A stretch of 64,000 bases of DNA from Amphimedon queenslandica (lineage: Eukaryota > Porifera > Demospongiae > Haplosclerida > Niphatidae): positions 1,635,132 through 1,699,131 of the forward strand of contig NW_003546242.1 in the NCBI RefSeq assembly GCF_000090795.2, given 5' to 3'. Of this stretch, positions 47,461-59,300 are shown piece after piece. A program made the position numbers and the translations under genes. Each line of letters opens with the position of its first letter. Within the stretch, counting starts at the first letter, position 1. The notes below the pieces were generated by a model, which did not search any database, had not been told where the DNA came from, and was given only the letters and a program-made list of their open reading frames with translations.

Positions 47461-50400
47461 TTATAGTTTGCTTTGCTGATTAAACAATTGGGCCAATTTC
47501 TGACTAAGCATCACATTCCCTGTGATCTTTATCTTTCCTCCAAAAAATGCCTAACAATTAAAATTCATATTATTTAGTACAAAATGATAGAATACTTGTT
47601 GAGGATTAAGATCACCATTTGCAAGCCGAATAAAGTCATCATCTGATATAGTTAGAGTACAACCAGCTCGAGTTGCTTTTGGCTCTCCTTGATATACGGC
47701 ACCAGGAGGATTTTTAAGATCAACAGCTAAAAAGAGTTTTAGCTACATTTACACATTTAAAACATTACATACTCCATTGTGATGCTAAATTCCCATCTTT
47801 GGTAATATTCCACAAGTAAACAGCTCGTATCCTATTAACAAATTCAGGCCCTCCGGTTGCAATTACAGATTTCAACTGCTCAAACAATGCAGTTGATTTT
47901 AAGGATTCCTTGTCACTTGAAGAATCTTGTGAAGAAAGAGAAGGTGCTGTCAGCAAATCCACATACCCTCCAGTTAGAACAGTGTCACCTGATTCTACAC
48001 ACTGCAAGACACTATCAAACAAGTGTCAAAATAATAGTAAAATACTTTGCACGAAAAGAATATCCTTTCATTTTCCTGCCACATATCAGTCTGGAGAGTT
48101 TGTCCAGGTAAAAATGGCTTTGAGAAACGAACTTTAATAGCCTTGACCATAGTGGTATCATTATTGCAATACTGACGTAAAATATGTCTAACAGCAAAGC
48201 CAAATGAACAAAGGCCATGTAAAATGGGAGTAGAGAAACCTGCAAAAAAGTTCAAAACAAATAATCACATATTACCAAACACATACCACCCATAGCAGCA
48301 AAGTCCTTGTCAATATGTAGAGGGTTGTAGTCTCCATTAAGCCTGTAGAGAGCTGCCTGGCTGGAGGTAGTCTTTTCTCGGAGAGAGGCATCTGGATTGC
48401 GAGAAGGAGCTGAAAGTGACTTCTATTACGTATAACAAAACCAAATAATCAAGATACATTTTGACTTCAACTGCCACTAACAGCTAGCACATTATACATA
48501 CCTTAATATGTGGTGAATCTCTCTTTCCCCCAAATCCACCAGCTCCCACCATAAATATGGAAAACTGATTGAAAGCTACCAGATCTCCAGTTTCATCAAA
48601 AGATTGAACTATAATAAAATATGAGAGGTACAATAAAAATAATACACAATCAACAACACAAACTATACCATCAAACAAGACAACAGCCCCAGATTTTTTG
48701 TCAAGAATATCACTAATAACACCTTTGTGGCTCAAAGTTCCTGAAAAAAATTGTCACATTTTCATTTCTTTTATTAATACCTGATGTCGGGAATGGTTTC
48801 TTAATTTCAATATACTGTTCTCCATGAAGCATTCTTGCCAAATTTACCTGACTAAAAGCAGGCAGACCAGTCATCACTCCAGTCATAGCACTCTAAAATA
48901 TCATGAACACGAAGTTAATACATATTGTACACATCACCATACAGGCATCCATACCTGAGCAGGAATGACAGCATACGAAGGAATAACACTGAATTCTTCA
49001 TGACCTTCATAAAGAAATTTTAATTGAGATGTGTCATTCTCAGAAACAGTAGCACCAACTGCAACACAGTAAGTAAATAAAATTATACCCATGTAGTTTA
49101 ATGCAACATTAATGTACCTCCTAAGGCATATAAAATGACATCCCGCTCAGTATAATTAAAAGGTGGTGCTGTGAATTGATATCCAATAGCAGATTCAAAA
49201 CTTGTTGGAATAGGTTTGCTTGAGTCATTTAACTTTTCTAGTATTAACTTCACTGTATGAGCAGTTGCTTCTACTCTTGAAAATAAATGCAAAGTTTCAT
49301 TTCCAACAGGTACCTACCAGAGGCTGATGTGTGGTAGAGAGGGTTACATGTCATATCAGTTATAGCATCCCAATTAGATTGAACTGCATGTAAGAATACA
49401 ATGACAATTTTAACAAAAAAAATATAACAATATAAACTACAACTAATACCAAAAAAATAACATAACTAACCATCTTCAATAGAAAAAGTATTTTCAGCCT
49501 TTCTCATAGCAACACCACCAGATTTCTGTAGGCGAACTAACACAAAATTAATTTTTTTAACTATTTTTTAATTCAATTTTGTTGCGATACCTTTTGCAGC
49601 CCACCCTCCAGCAGACTATAAAAATAAAAGTAATAAAAATTAAATCAGTCCTAAGCAAGCACTGACCTACATGTACATGTATTTACTGTGCATGTACAAC
49701 AAAAAAGAAAAATTTATATATGACATAATAATTTTATTGGCAAACTAATGCTACTGTACGTGTGAAATAGTTCACAGAAAATTTATTCATGTGCCATAAT
49801 ACTGCTATTATTCATTGTGGAAATACTTCATGTATTCAAAACGACATTCTTAGCTGTTAAAGTGAAATCATTTTAACAATTATCAATCTACATATACACG
49901 TACATGTACATGTATATACATGTGCAAGGGATATACAATGTATGCACAAGCATTAGATTGAATCCCATTTTGTCTTAAGTATTTTTGTTGCATCAATTGT
50001 TACCTCTATTACAACTCCATTTTCTGTACAGTTTTCATGACACATGTAGCACACCACTGGAGCAATATATTCAGGTTTGAATATCTCACCAACCTCTATT
50101 AACAACAGAAACATAATGACATAATAAAGCTAAGTACCTTCTGGAATTAGTCCTTGAGTAAGTCTTGACAGAGCAGCAGGGACAATGGTATTACAAAAAA
50201 CATTATATTTTTGTCCTTCAAGAGCCAATGTATTCATGAAACCGACCAAACCAAGTTTGGCTGTCAATCATTAATACAAATTAGTAACAATAAAAACAAT
50301 GACTTACCAGCACTGTAATTTGATTGACCAAAGTTTCCATACAAACCAGAAGTTGATGAAGTCATTATGATACTATTAAAACATACATATACATGTACAT

Positions 50401-51709
50401 TTTGAAACAAAATTTACCGGCCATATTTTTGCTGTTTCATATAAGGCCATGCAGCTCTAGTACACATAAATGACCCTCTGAGGTGGACCTTATGTACAAG
50501 ATCTACAAAAAAATAAAATCAAATACTACATGTAACTATAGACAAAAATACCCCAGTCAAGATCACTTATACGAGAGAATGATTTATCGCGAATTATTCC
50601 AGCATTATTCACCAAAATATCTAACAATAATAATAACTTATTGATATCAAGTTCACAGCAATGCTTACCTATTCTACCAAAATTGTCAATAGCTGTTTTG
50701 ATAACTTTCTCTCCATCTTCCACCGAGTCTATGCATTTCTCATAATAAATAATTAAATATTATTACAAAAATTGGTATACCATAATTTGGAACTGCAATT
50801 CCTCCAAAAGACTTAATTGTCTGCACAACTTCATCAACTGGTTTACTATTTTTACCAAGACCTGTAAGATCTACCCCAAGATCATTAACTAGAAAAACAA
50901 TAGGCATGCATAAATTGCTATAGATATTTTGATTATAGTTTGGTATATAAGAAAAAAGGTTAAAATAGTTAAGAAAAATAATTAAGGTTTAATGGTTAAA
51001 TGGTAATAGATTGACAATATTACAAAGTAGTAAATTTGAGGGTTGCCTTAAAAATTGGATTTTTTAATCAAAGACAGGGTCTTTGGCCAAATTTCATCAA
51101 AAATGGCTAGGAGAAAATTCCATTTCTTTAATTTTTTAATGCATGTTGTGTATATATACATGTACATACACATGCACTTAAATATTATGAGATCAAGTTC
51201 CAATTTTTTAATAATTTTTTTAAGTTGCCTAAAAATCCAGTCGTTTTTATAATTTTTTCTAATGTAAAATACATGTACATGCTTAATATAAATTTCAATA
51301 GAGTTCACAATTATTTTTTTAAAGAGCTACATGCCATGATATTAGCTCAATTAGCATGCTTTGTGGGAAACCCACAATAATTATTAATTAGTTTCACAAG
51401 TGGCAATTAAGATTAACTGTTAATAATTTGACTTGATGCCAGAGGTCGCAATCAAAATAGCACCAATTCCACTATTTTCTTGCACATTTCTATGCTAGTA
51501 TAGAACTTCATGATATTTACACGATTAATAATAGTGAGTGAACATACCAACTACTTTAGCTCCCCTTGAAGCAAGAAGCAAAGCATAGTCACGACCAATA
51601 CCTACAGTGCTTTAAAAATAAAACAACAATAACAATTCCTACCTCTCCCTGCTCCTGTGACAATGGCGACCCTGCCATCAAATCGCAGAAGAGACCTAGC
51701 ACCAGACAT
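47461..51709 (-). CDS. HSD17B4: Peroxisomal multifunctional enzyme type 2 (17-beta-HSD4)
   Basis: A fused enzyme of peroxisomal beta-oxidation: D-3-hydroxyacyl-CoA dehydrogenase, enoyl-CoA hydratase 2 and SCP2-like domain. Twenty-two exons in consistent phase give 736 residues, the human length. In minus order: 51709-51643, 51601-51548, 50888-50781, 50728-50669, 50620-50552, 50502-50418, 50372-50308, 50260-50138, 50095-50004, 49615-49591, 49536-49471, 49383-49318, 49273-49118, 49058-48955, 48892-48781, 48740-48669, 48608-48502, 48422-48287, 48239-48046, 48001-47773, 47726-47596, 47550-47461. The SDR part shows TGAGRGIG, NNAG and YSAAK (Tyr ~167, Lys ~171). The MaoC hydratase shows GDYNPLHID near residue 509 and [10 protein letters not shown]. 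The SCP2 part ends GNVMLSQKL. The final residues SKL are a PTS1 signal. CMTR2 starts 178 bases downstream on the same strand. Confidence 0.97.
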
Positions 51710-51867
51710 GATGACCTTTGAATAGGGGCGTGGTTAGGATTAGCAAAAAAAAATAGGGTGGGGCTCAGGCTAACAAAACAAAAAATGGGCGAAGAGGTAA
51801 TGCGTTTGAAATTAAACAACATATATTTTTATTCTCTTTGTTATAGGAAGGATAGTACCAAGTAATT
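51710..51867. promoter_or_regulatory. Short divergent promoter between HSD17B4 and the Rab11-FIP-like gene
   Basis: The two start codons point away from each other across 158 bases, so the interval must serve both 5' ends. It contains KLF/Sp-type GC boxes (GGGGCGTGG at about 51726 and GGGTGGGGC at about 51754). A TTGTTATAG next to 51846 could be a 3' splice site for a 5' UTR intron of the plus-strand gene. No TATA box is convincing. Bidirectional use is inferred from geometry. Confidence 0.55.
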
Positions 51868-54800
51868 ATGGCAGCTACAAACCAACCCTTACGCACACCA
51901 ACTTTACTACCAGTGCATGGTCGTCGTACAAAAGCGTCTTCTGCTTACTCATTGGCTATCCCCCTTGAACAGCAGCTTATTGAATGGACAAGCAAGTCTC
52001 GTGAGATTCACATGAAGTTAAAGCGTGCTTCTTCTAATAACAAAAGTGTTGAGCAGTCGCAATTGATGCCTCTATTAAATGAACTAAGTGAAAGAATTAT
52101 TACTGCTGAATCCCTCATAACCAATGTGACTAATTCATATTCACGCATGCTATGCGAGTCCGATTCTGAAGTGCAGTCTCTTAGGCTTAACATCCTGCAA
52201 TTAGAGGAACGACTAGAATCAAGTGGACAGCAGCATAAGTGTTCGGTGCTCATGGGCGATCTCAGTGAAACACACAGAAAACAAAACACCATTGAAACAA
52301 ATATCTCAATGAAGCATGATTTATCATCTGATCTTTTAGCCACAAGAAATCAAGTATCACTATTAAAGGCAGAAATAAGTGAAATAAATAGGAGGCATGA
52401 CGATCGTATTAAAGAGTTTGAGAGCAAATGTATACGGCTAAAACAAGATTTGACTACAAAGGAACAACAGATTCATGCTCAAAGATTACAGATCTCTCAA
52501 AATCAAGTTTCTGAGGCATCAAATTTAACTAAAGCTCATGAGGAAAATGAGGAACTTCATCAAAAATTGAGAAACTTGAAGATTAAGTTAAAAGAAGAGC
52601 AAGACGCTGTTTCAGCATGTCAGAAGAAGTGGGACTTAGAAAGAAATGATTTAGACAGTATTGTTAATGACCTCCAACTTAAATTACAAGATACGGCTGA
52701 TGAGTTAAATAGACAGCTGCATGCAAGCAAACAAAGAACAGAAGAAATTTCAAGCCAGCTTGATCGTATGAAATTAGAACACGTAGCAGAGCAAAATACC
52801 ATTCTTGCAACTAATGCAAATCTCAAGAAGTTAAACGAAGAGCTAGCTCACCGCTTAACAGTTTTGAATAGTAAGATATGTCAACAGAATTCTGAATTGC
52901 TTGCAGCTAAGGAAAAAATTCAGACATACGAAAGGGAACTTTTTGAAGAACGTCAGTCTAATAGTTCTCTGAAAAGCGAGATATGTCAAATGAAAGAGGC
53001 TAATAAAGAGCTACAAACCAAAGTTGTCGGTATTCAAGTGCAACTGTTAAAGGAGCAGGAGGAGTTTAAAAAAGATAAGACAGAAACTATGCCTACCCAT
53101 ATTACTCTAGCGCCAGCAATATTTGATGATGAGGAGATGTCCAAGCAAATCGAGGAGGAATCCACAGAGAATCCAGATAGAAATGCAACTGGGCACAAGG
53201 TGCCTATTCACACAACTGTTAGTGATAACAATTTTCAATGCAAAAAAGAAAGTGAAAAATTTAGTACACCACTTAGCTTAGCATCTTCTGATTTAGATTT
53301 AGCAATTTCTAGAAATCAGCAATGTGAGAAAGAGCTTGCAAACGAACGTCAGTCAAACTTAGCAATACAAAATGAAGTTGCTATTTTGAGAAAGCAAGTG
53401 GATGCAATGCAAGATGAATTAACAGAGCTTCATGTTTTGCGTCAGAAAGATAAAGAAACTCAAGAAGGTCTTAACGATACCATTGAAAAAGAACGTGTTG
53501 ATTTTTCCGAGAAGTTATTGAAACTTTCAGAAAAATTGCAGAAGGAAAAGGAACTTATTATTCAAGATCACAAAATCCAAATTGCCCAAGCTAATCAAGA
53601 AAAATCTAGATTGGAGGAAGAACTTGTTAAAGCTTATTCTACTGCCAGAAATGAAGTACTTCGAGCTAAAAAGGAAATGGATGAACTTCTAACAAAACAT
53701 GAAAGTCTCTCCGACAAACAAAACGCAACGTTTTCTAAAAGTAAGCGTTTGGAAGAAACCCTGGTTGAGAAGGAGTCACAAATTGAAAGTCTAATTTTGC
53801 AGTTGTCTCAGGCAGAACTTACAGGAAAGTCAAATAGCGATGAATTATTGGTAGAAAGAAATAAAAATAATACGCTTAGTGACACCATTGTAAATTTAAC
53901 CAGTGAAATAGTAGCACTAAAAAGTGCACTCAAAGTAAAACAAGAGGATAATGAAAAGTGTCAATCGCAGCTTGTCAATGAAATTAAGCAGCTAAACACT
54001 GTCATTGAAGGTCTTCATACAGAATTAGAAGCTAAAACCAACATATTAAGTCATGGATTAATTCAAATTGAGGAAAAACGAGTAGAAGTTTGGAAGCAGT
54101 TAGAAAAATTAAAAACTGAATGCCAAGGGCAGCAAGCAGGCATGCAAGTTGACATTAGTAAACTTAAAGATATCAATGCCAGATTATTTCAACGCTTACA
54201 CTCTTCAGAGTCTGAGAGTACAGAAAAAAGTGCAGCACTAAATCAGAAATCTTCTGATTTAGTTTTAGCACTTGCCAAAAACAAGGAATATGAAGATGAG
54301 CTTCAAATTGAGCGCCGTACTGGTTCAGTTCAACGAGATGAAATTGCTTCATTAAGGGAACACGCTAATGCACTACAAAATGAAATGACAACGATTCGTG
54401 TTATTCACTCAAAGGAGGAAAAAGAATTGAATGAAACCATTCAGAAGGAGCGTGCTGAAGCATCACAGATAACAGCCAATGCTCTAAAAGAGTTAGAAAA
54501 AGAAAAAAAAGAAAAGGAGCTTATGATTCAAAGCTATGAAAGCCAATTGATGCTCATCAATCTTGAAAAATCCAAAATTGAGGAAGATATTACTGCTAAG
54601 TTAATGGAAGAAATGGACATGCTCCAAAAAAGGCATGAAATTCTTTTTAATGAACACAAGCAAAGTCTTCAAAAAAATAAACAGCTACAAGAAAATTTGG
54701 TTGAGAAGGAATCACAAATTGCTGAACAAATTTCACAATTGACTGATGCAAAAATTAAATTCAGTGAGGAGCTACGTCTTGAAAAGTGTAGAAGTGATGA

Positions 54801-56112
54801 ACTTTGTGACACCATTGTAAGCTTGAATAATGAACTATCTGCTATGAAAAGAGCATTGACGGAAGAACAAAAGACACTAGAGAAGTGTCAGCTACAACTT
54901 GTCAGTGAAAATAAGCAGTCAAAGGCTATATTTGAAGATCTCCGATCAAGTTTAGAAGATAAAACAAATGAATTAAAATCAAAGATGATTGAATTTGAGC
55001 AAGAACGAATTGCAGTATCGAAACAGATGGAGAGGAATAGCTCCAAGTATCAGAAACAGCAGGATGACCTTCAAGCTGAAATTCGTGAATTGAAGGGTAT
55101 CAATGAAGAATTAAATAAGTGCTTAAAAAATTCTGAATCAGAGAATAGTTTCAAAATTAGTCAATATACAAATGATTTAGATACAGCAATGGCTAAAGTA
55201 CAAGAACATGAAAAGAATATTGCAATAGAGCGTCAGTTAAATTCAATTTTGCAGAAAGAAATATTGTCTTTAAAAGAACAAGCTGATATGCTGCAGAGTG
55301 AAAACCAAATCTTACATCTAAAGGAAACAGAAGAGCTTCAAAAAATAATCAAAACACTAAAGAAGGAATGTGATGATGCATCACAAAAGGTAACAGAAGT
55401 TGAAAATGAAAAAGAGCTTATTATTCAGGATTGTCAGCAGCAAATTTTTAAAGCTAATGAAGAAATTTCCAACAGCAAAAATGATCTGATGGCCAAGCTT
55501 ACAACTAGTAATGACCAGCTAAAAAAAGTTCAAGAGCACCTTCATGAACTTCAGTGTGAACACGACAAGCATATTCAAGCATTCAAAAGTAGTAAATTAG
55601 AACACGAAGAATTGCTTCTGAAAAATGTTCAAAGCCTGGAAATTGCAGAAACTCAAAAAGAGGAGCTTCACAAAAGAATAACAATGTTAAATGATGAGCT
55701 TGGTGCATTAAGATTGAAGTATGATTTTGAGCAAGAAATTGCAGCAAAGTCTCAAGATCACGTAGAAAAGGAAAATGAATCTCTTAAGACAAAGTTGGAG
55801 GCTGAAACTAATGAAGTAAATGCATTGCAATATGAGTTATCTGAAACAACTATGAAACTAAAGGAATTGCAAGATGAACTTCGAGCTACCAGTCATCAAT
55901 TAAGCTGTGAAAAGCAATTTTTGCATGAAGAGAAAGAACTACATAAGCAGCTTAAATCTGAGTTGATATCTATGAAAAATGAGCTAGATTCTACAAAAAG
56001 GTCTCAAAATTCTGCTGAAAGCAAATGTGAAAGACTTCACAAATATATTGAGAGCCTGCTTAAAGTAATAATGGACAACCAGCCTGATTTATTGGATCGT
56101 GTACGAACTTAA
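51868..56112 (+). CDS. Giant coiled-coil protein with C-terminal Rab11-binding (FIP-RBD) motif
   Basis: One uninterrupted frame of 1414 residues, in a neighbourhood where other genes have up to 29 exons. After ~40 residues it is Lys/Glu/Gln/Leu-rich and heptad-like throughout. The last residues, YIESLLKVIMDNQPDLL (Tyr ~1393), match the Rab11-FIP binding helix pattern Y-I-D/E-x-L-L-x-x-I-M-x-x-x-P-x-L-L seen in FIP1-5. This position at the extreme C terminus of a coiled coil is typical of the family. A ~310-residue unit repeats three times (starting about residues 474, 796 and 1102), with a partial earlier copy near 341. Marker phrases are ERQSN or ERRTG, then KEKELIIQD and LVEKESQI. No C2 or EF-hand domain is visible, so it is not a standard class I or II FIP. 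The likely role is a Rab11/recycling-endosome tether; alternatively it is an unrelated coiled coil with a chance match. The start is the first ATG, 17 bases from a possible splice acceptor. Confidence 0.75.
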   Translation: MAATNQPLRTPTLLPVHGRRTKASSAYSLAIPLEQQLIEWTSKSREIHMKLKRASSNNKSVEQSQLMPLLNELSERIITAESLITNVTNSYSRMLCESDSEVQSLRLNILQLEERLESSGQQHKCSVLMGDLSETHRKQNTIETNISMKHDLSSDLLATRNQVSLLKAEISEINRRHDDRIKEFESKCIRLKQDLTTKEQQIHAQRLQISQNQVSEASNLTKAHEENEELHQKLRNLKIKLKEEQDAVSACQKKWDLERNDLDSIVNDLQLKLQDTADELNRQLHASKQRTEEISSQLDRMKLEHVAEQNTILATNANLKKLNEELAHRLTVLNSKICQQNSELLAAKEKIQTYERELFEERQSNSSLKSEICQMKEANKELQTKVVGIQVQLLKEQEEFKKDKTETMPTHITLAPAIFDDEEMSKQIEEESTENPDRNATGHKVPIHTTVSDNNFQCKKESEKFSTPLSLASSDLDLAISRNQQCEKELANERQSNLAIQNEVAILRKQVDAMQDELTELHVLRQKDKETQEGLNDTIEKERVDFSEKLLKLSEKLQKEKELIIQDHKIQIAQANQEKSRLEEELVKAYSTARNEVLRAKKEMDELLTKHESLSDKQNATFSKSKRLEETLVEKESQIESLILQLSQAELTGKSNSDELLVERNKNNTLSDTIVNLTSEIVALKSALKVKQEDNEKCQSQLVNEIKQLNTVIEGLHTELEAKTNILSHGLIQIEEKRVEVWKQLEKLKTECQGQQAGMQVDISKLKDINARLFQRLHSSESESTEKSAALNQKSSDLVLALAKNKEYEDELQIERRTGSVQRDEIASLREHANALQNEMTTIRVIHSKEEKELNETIQKERAEASQITANALKELEKEKKEKELMIQSYESQLMLINLEKSKIEEDITAKLMEEMDMLQKRHEILFNEHKQSLQKNKQLQENLVEKESQIAEQISQLTDAKIKFSEELRLEKCRSDELCDTIVSLNNELSAMKRALTEEQKTLEKCQLQLVSENKQSKAIFEDLRSSLEDKTNELKSKMIEFEQERIAVSKQMERNSSKYQKQQDDLQAEIRELKGINEELNKCLKNSESENSFKISQYTNDLDTAMAKVQEHEKNIAIERQLNSILQKEILSLKEQADMLQSENQILHLKETEELQKIIKTLKKECDDASQKVTEVENEKELIIQDCQQQIFKANEEISNSKNDLMAKLTTSNDQLKKVQEHLHELQCEHDKHIQAFKSSKLEHEELLLKNVQSLEIAETQKEELHKRITMLNDELGALRLKYDFEQEIAAKSQDHVEKENESLKTKLEAETNEVNALQYELSETTMKLKELQDELRATSHQLSCEKQFLHEEKELHKQLKSELISMKNELDSTKRSQNSAESKCERLHKYIESLLKVIMDNQPDLLDRVRT

Positions 56113-56314
56113 TAAATCTAGACCCATTATTGTTATAATTATTATTTATTATAGTCTGTATTACATTTTTTTTAAATTTTAATTTGCCGAAGTTTGATAC
56201 AGCAAAAAGTTTTAATGATTAACAATGCATACTAAAATCTTGTAAAAGAGGTGTGGTGTGTTTCTAGGGAAACGAACAAGAAGTGAAATCAACAGTTTGG
56301 TTTTTTTTTTTATT

Positions 56315-59300
56315 ATGCTGTCTCTGTTTGATACTGACTCAGAAGATGGTTAGTACATTCAGTGCGCCATTTTTTTAGTTACTAATAGAGTCATTGGATG
56401 GAGCTAATACTTCACCATCAGAAGATGATTTTGTTGTAAAACACATTCCAATGAATGTAAGTTTACTGTAAATGCAGTGTAATTTTTTAGCATTCTTGAA
56501 ACTAAAACAATTAGTTCATCACGAATTGTATATAATTGGCTAAAACTTAGCTCACATAATGGGATTTCCCTTGTCTTGGGTAGCCAGCCCCTCTCTCCGT
56601 GAATACTTTCTCCACTAGGGCTAAAACTTGAAACAATTGCAAGTAATTGGGCCTTGTGGGTAGAGTATTCTTAAAATTTAGAACAAATGCAGCAATTGTG
56701 ACAATAATTGACAAAAGGGCCCTTATGGTGGATTTTAAAATTGATCGTTATAATGGAAAATATCAACCTGTGAGTGCTTTGTTAGACAATCATTGTTTCT
56801 AAAAGTTTCATGGTAACTTTTTGCATCCTGTGGAATAATTTTATGATAAATGGGGCTCAAGAAGTTGGATTTCTTAGGCTAGAAAGACAAATTTCACTAC
56901 CCGCCATAAGGTACCTTTTGTCAATTATGGCTGGTAAAACCATTTTGTGTAGAGTTACTACACCTCTGATAGCAAGTATCTATGTGCATACATATAGTTA
57001 CTGGTAACTATAAATACATGTACATGTATGTGCATATGCATGTACATGTACATGTAGCTATAGGGTAGCCCAGTTTTGTGATACAGTAGATAATGTTTCA
57101 TATTTTAGGGACTTATGATTCATATTCTACCATGTTTGTTTTTATAATATCCTTGTATTTACATGTACATGAACATGTGATTGCTTCTTTTTTGTATCAA
57201 TTTGGTACATGTTGTTTGTTTATTTATGATTTTCATTGTCTTGTCTTAATTAGCTGTATTTCATTTATAGGAAGCAATATCTGCTGTTCCAGCTAGTTAT
57301 GCTGACCTTTTAGAGGTTTTGTTACCAAGATTTCAACCTCACTATAATTTAAAAGGGATAAGTATTGAAGACCAGGAATCTCTAGTAAAAATTTAACTAA
57401 TAACTTTACTACCAAGAGTTCATTATTGACTTTGTACCATAATAAAGAAGTTAGGTAGAATTAGTTCAAGCTTTATAAAGCAGACAATTTTTCAAATTTA
57501 ATTTTGTGCATTGTTGTTTTGTTAGCAAGAAGATCATACTGTTTATGGCAATTTTTGTACATGTACATCACAATTGTTCTATTTTGTGAATGATTTTCTA
57601 CAGTTTACAACATGCATGTGTAGTTAATACTTCAGACGATAATAGAGCATGATGTACATGTACATGTACATACACTGTATGTTACTTTATAGGCAAAAAT
57701 TTTAATTGGAGAACTAGCAAGTCAGTTTTCTGTAATTCATCGTCAAATTGATGACCCTTTCTTGGTGAGTAGATTGCATGCTTATTATTATACACATGTA
57801 CTTGTATTATACACATGTAGGTTTTTATTTATATTCTCCTTACATGTATTGATATGAAGATTTTTTTATATGTATACCATGCATGGAATTTTTTTGGTAA
57901 ACTAGCTTGTATTGTACTAACTTAAATTACAAGTAATGATAAAGTCAATGTTTCACAATTTTTTTCAATATCATGTACAGTTTACATTTACATGTATATG
58001 TACAGTATACAATGCACTCTAAAAAAGCTAGCATGGCAGAAAGTTTTCACTACAAATTTCACTGTATTTTATTATTTTATGATCTTCTTTTGTTGTATAG
58101 TCACCATCTAGTAATAAGGAACTGCACAGGTATGTACGTGTAAGTGACATGTACATGAACAATACATATGTGTTTGTGTGTAAACGTGAGCATTACAGAT
58201 ACAAACTGTATAGTAATGTTTTGTAATAATCATTAATGACATGTACAAGTATTTTTACAGGCTTATATTTGTTGAAGTTTCAACAATTTTGGAAGCACTA
58301 TTCAGAAGTTACCTTGCTAAAGCATGCAGTGAGCTTATGATGATACCTACACGTGTGTTGTAGAAATTTTTAACTGTTTTAGGACTAAAGTCTGAAGATA
58401 CACTTCATGCCTCAACACAAATTAGCTGTTTACATGCTGAATTAATTATTGTTGCTAATAAAAGGTTCATTATTGTTTTTATAGTGAAGCTATCATGTGT
58501 TGATAAATAATAGGATTAATATCCCTTTCATAAGGAGAAAAATCATAGCAAGGCTTCAAAAAGGAGCTCCTTCAGCATATCAAGCAACAGATACAATAGA
58601 CCAGCTTTCTCATGGAGTTGATGACCTTGATGAGGTTTATAAAGTAAGTCTAATTAACCATAAGCCCTTTCTACAGTATTATCTACCCTCGGCTATATTT
58701 GTACATGTACATGTATGCACTTTAAAGCAGAGTTCCCACTGGATTTTGTATTGAGTTCCTTATCAGTACATTTTAAAGTTGCTCAAAAATTAGGTCAATG
58801 ACCATAGTACATGACTTTGGTCGAATTGCGTCAGAAATTACTAGTTGGAAATTCTTCTTTTCAATAATTTCTGGTGCAATATGTACTCCTATTTTATATA
58901 AAATTTTGAGCTCATTTTAATCAAAATCAAATTTTCATAAATTTTAAATTAGGTCGAAAATTAGGGTCAACTACCCTAGTACAGGGACTTTTGTCAAATT
59001 CAAACCAAATTTACTATGAGAAAATTCTCCATTTTATTTTATATGATGCATATACAGGTTTTTTTACTTTGCATGCAAAATATTGAGCTCTTTCTAATTA
59101 AAATTGCATTTTAAAAACATAAATGAAGTTGCTCAAAATTAGGCCAAACATCCTGTACTGTATATAATTTTGGACTTTGGTCAATTTCACCAAATATAAA
59201 GATGAAGGAATTCTCCATTTTTACTTTACATATACTTATGTTGTGTAAAAAATTTGAGCCGATTCTGATTAAAATAATTTAAATTTGCTGGAAAAGTTCC

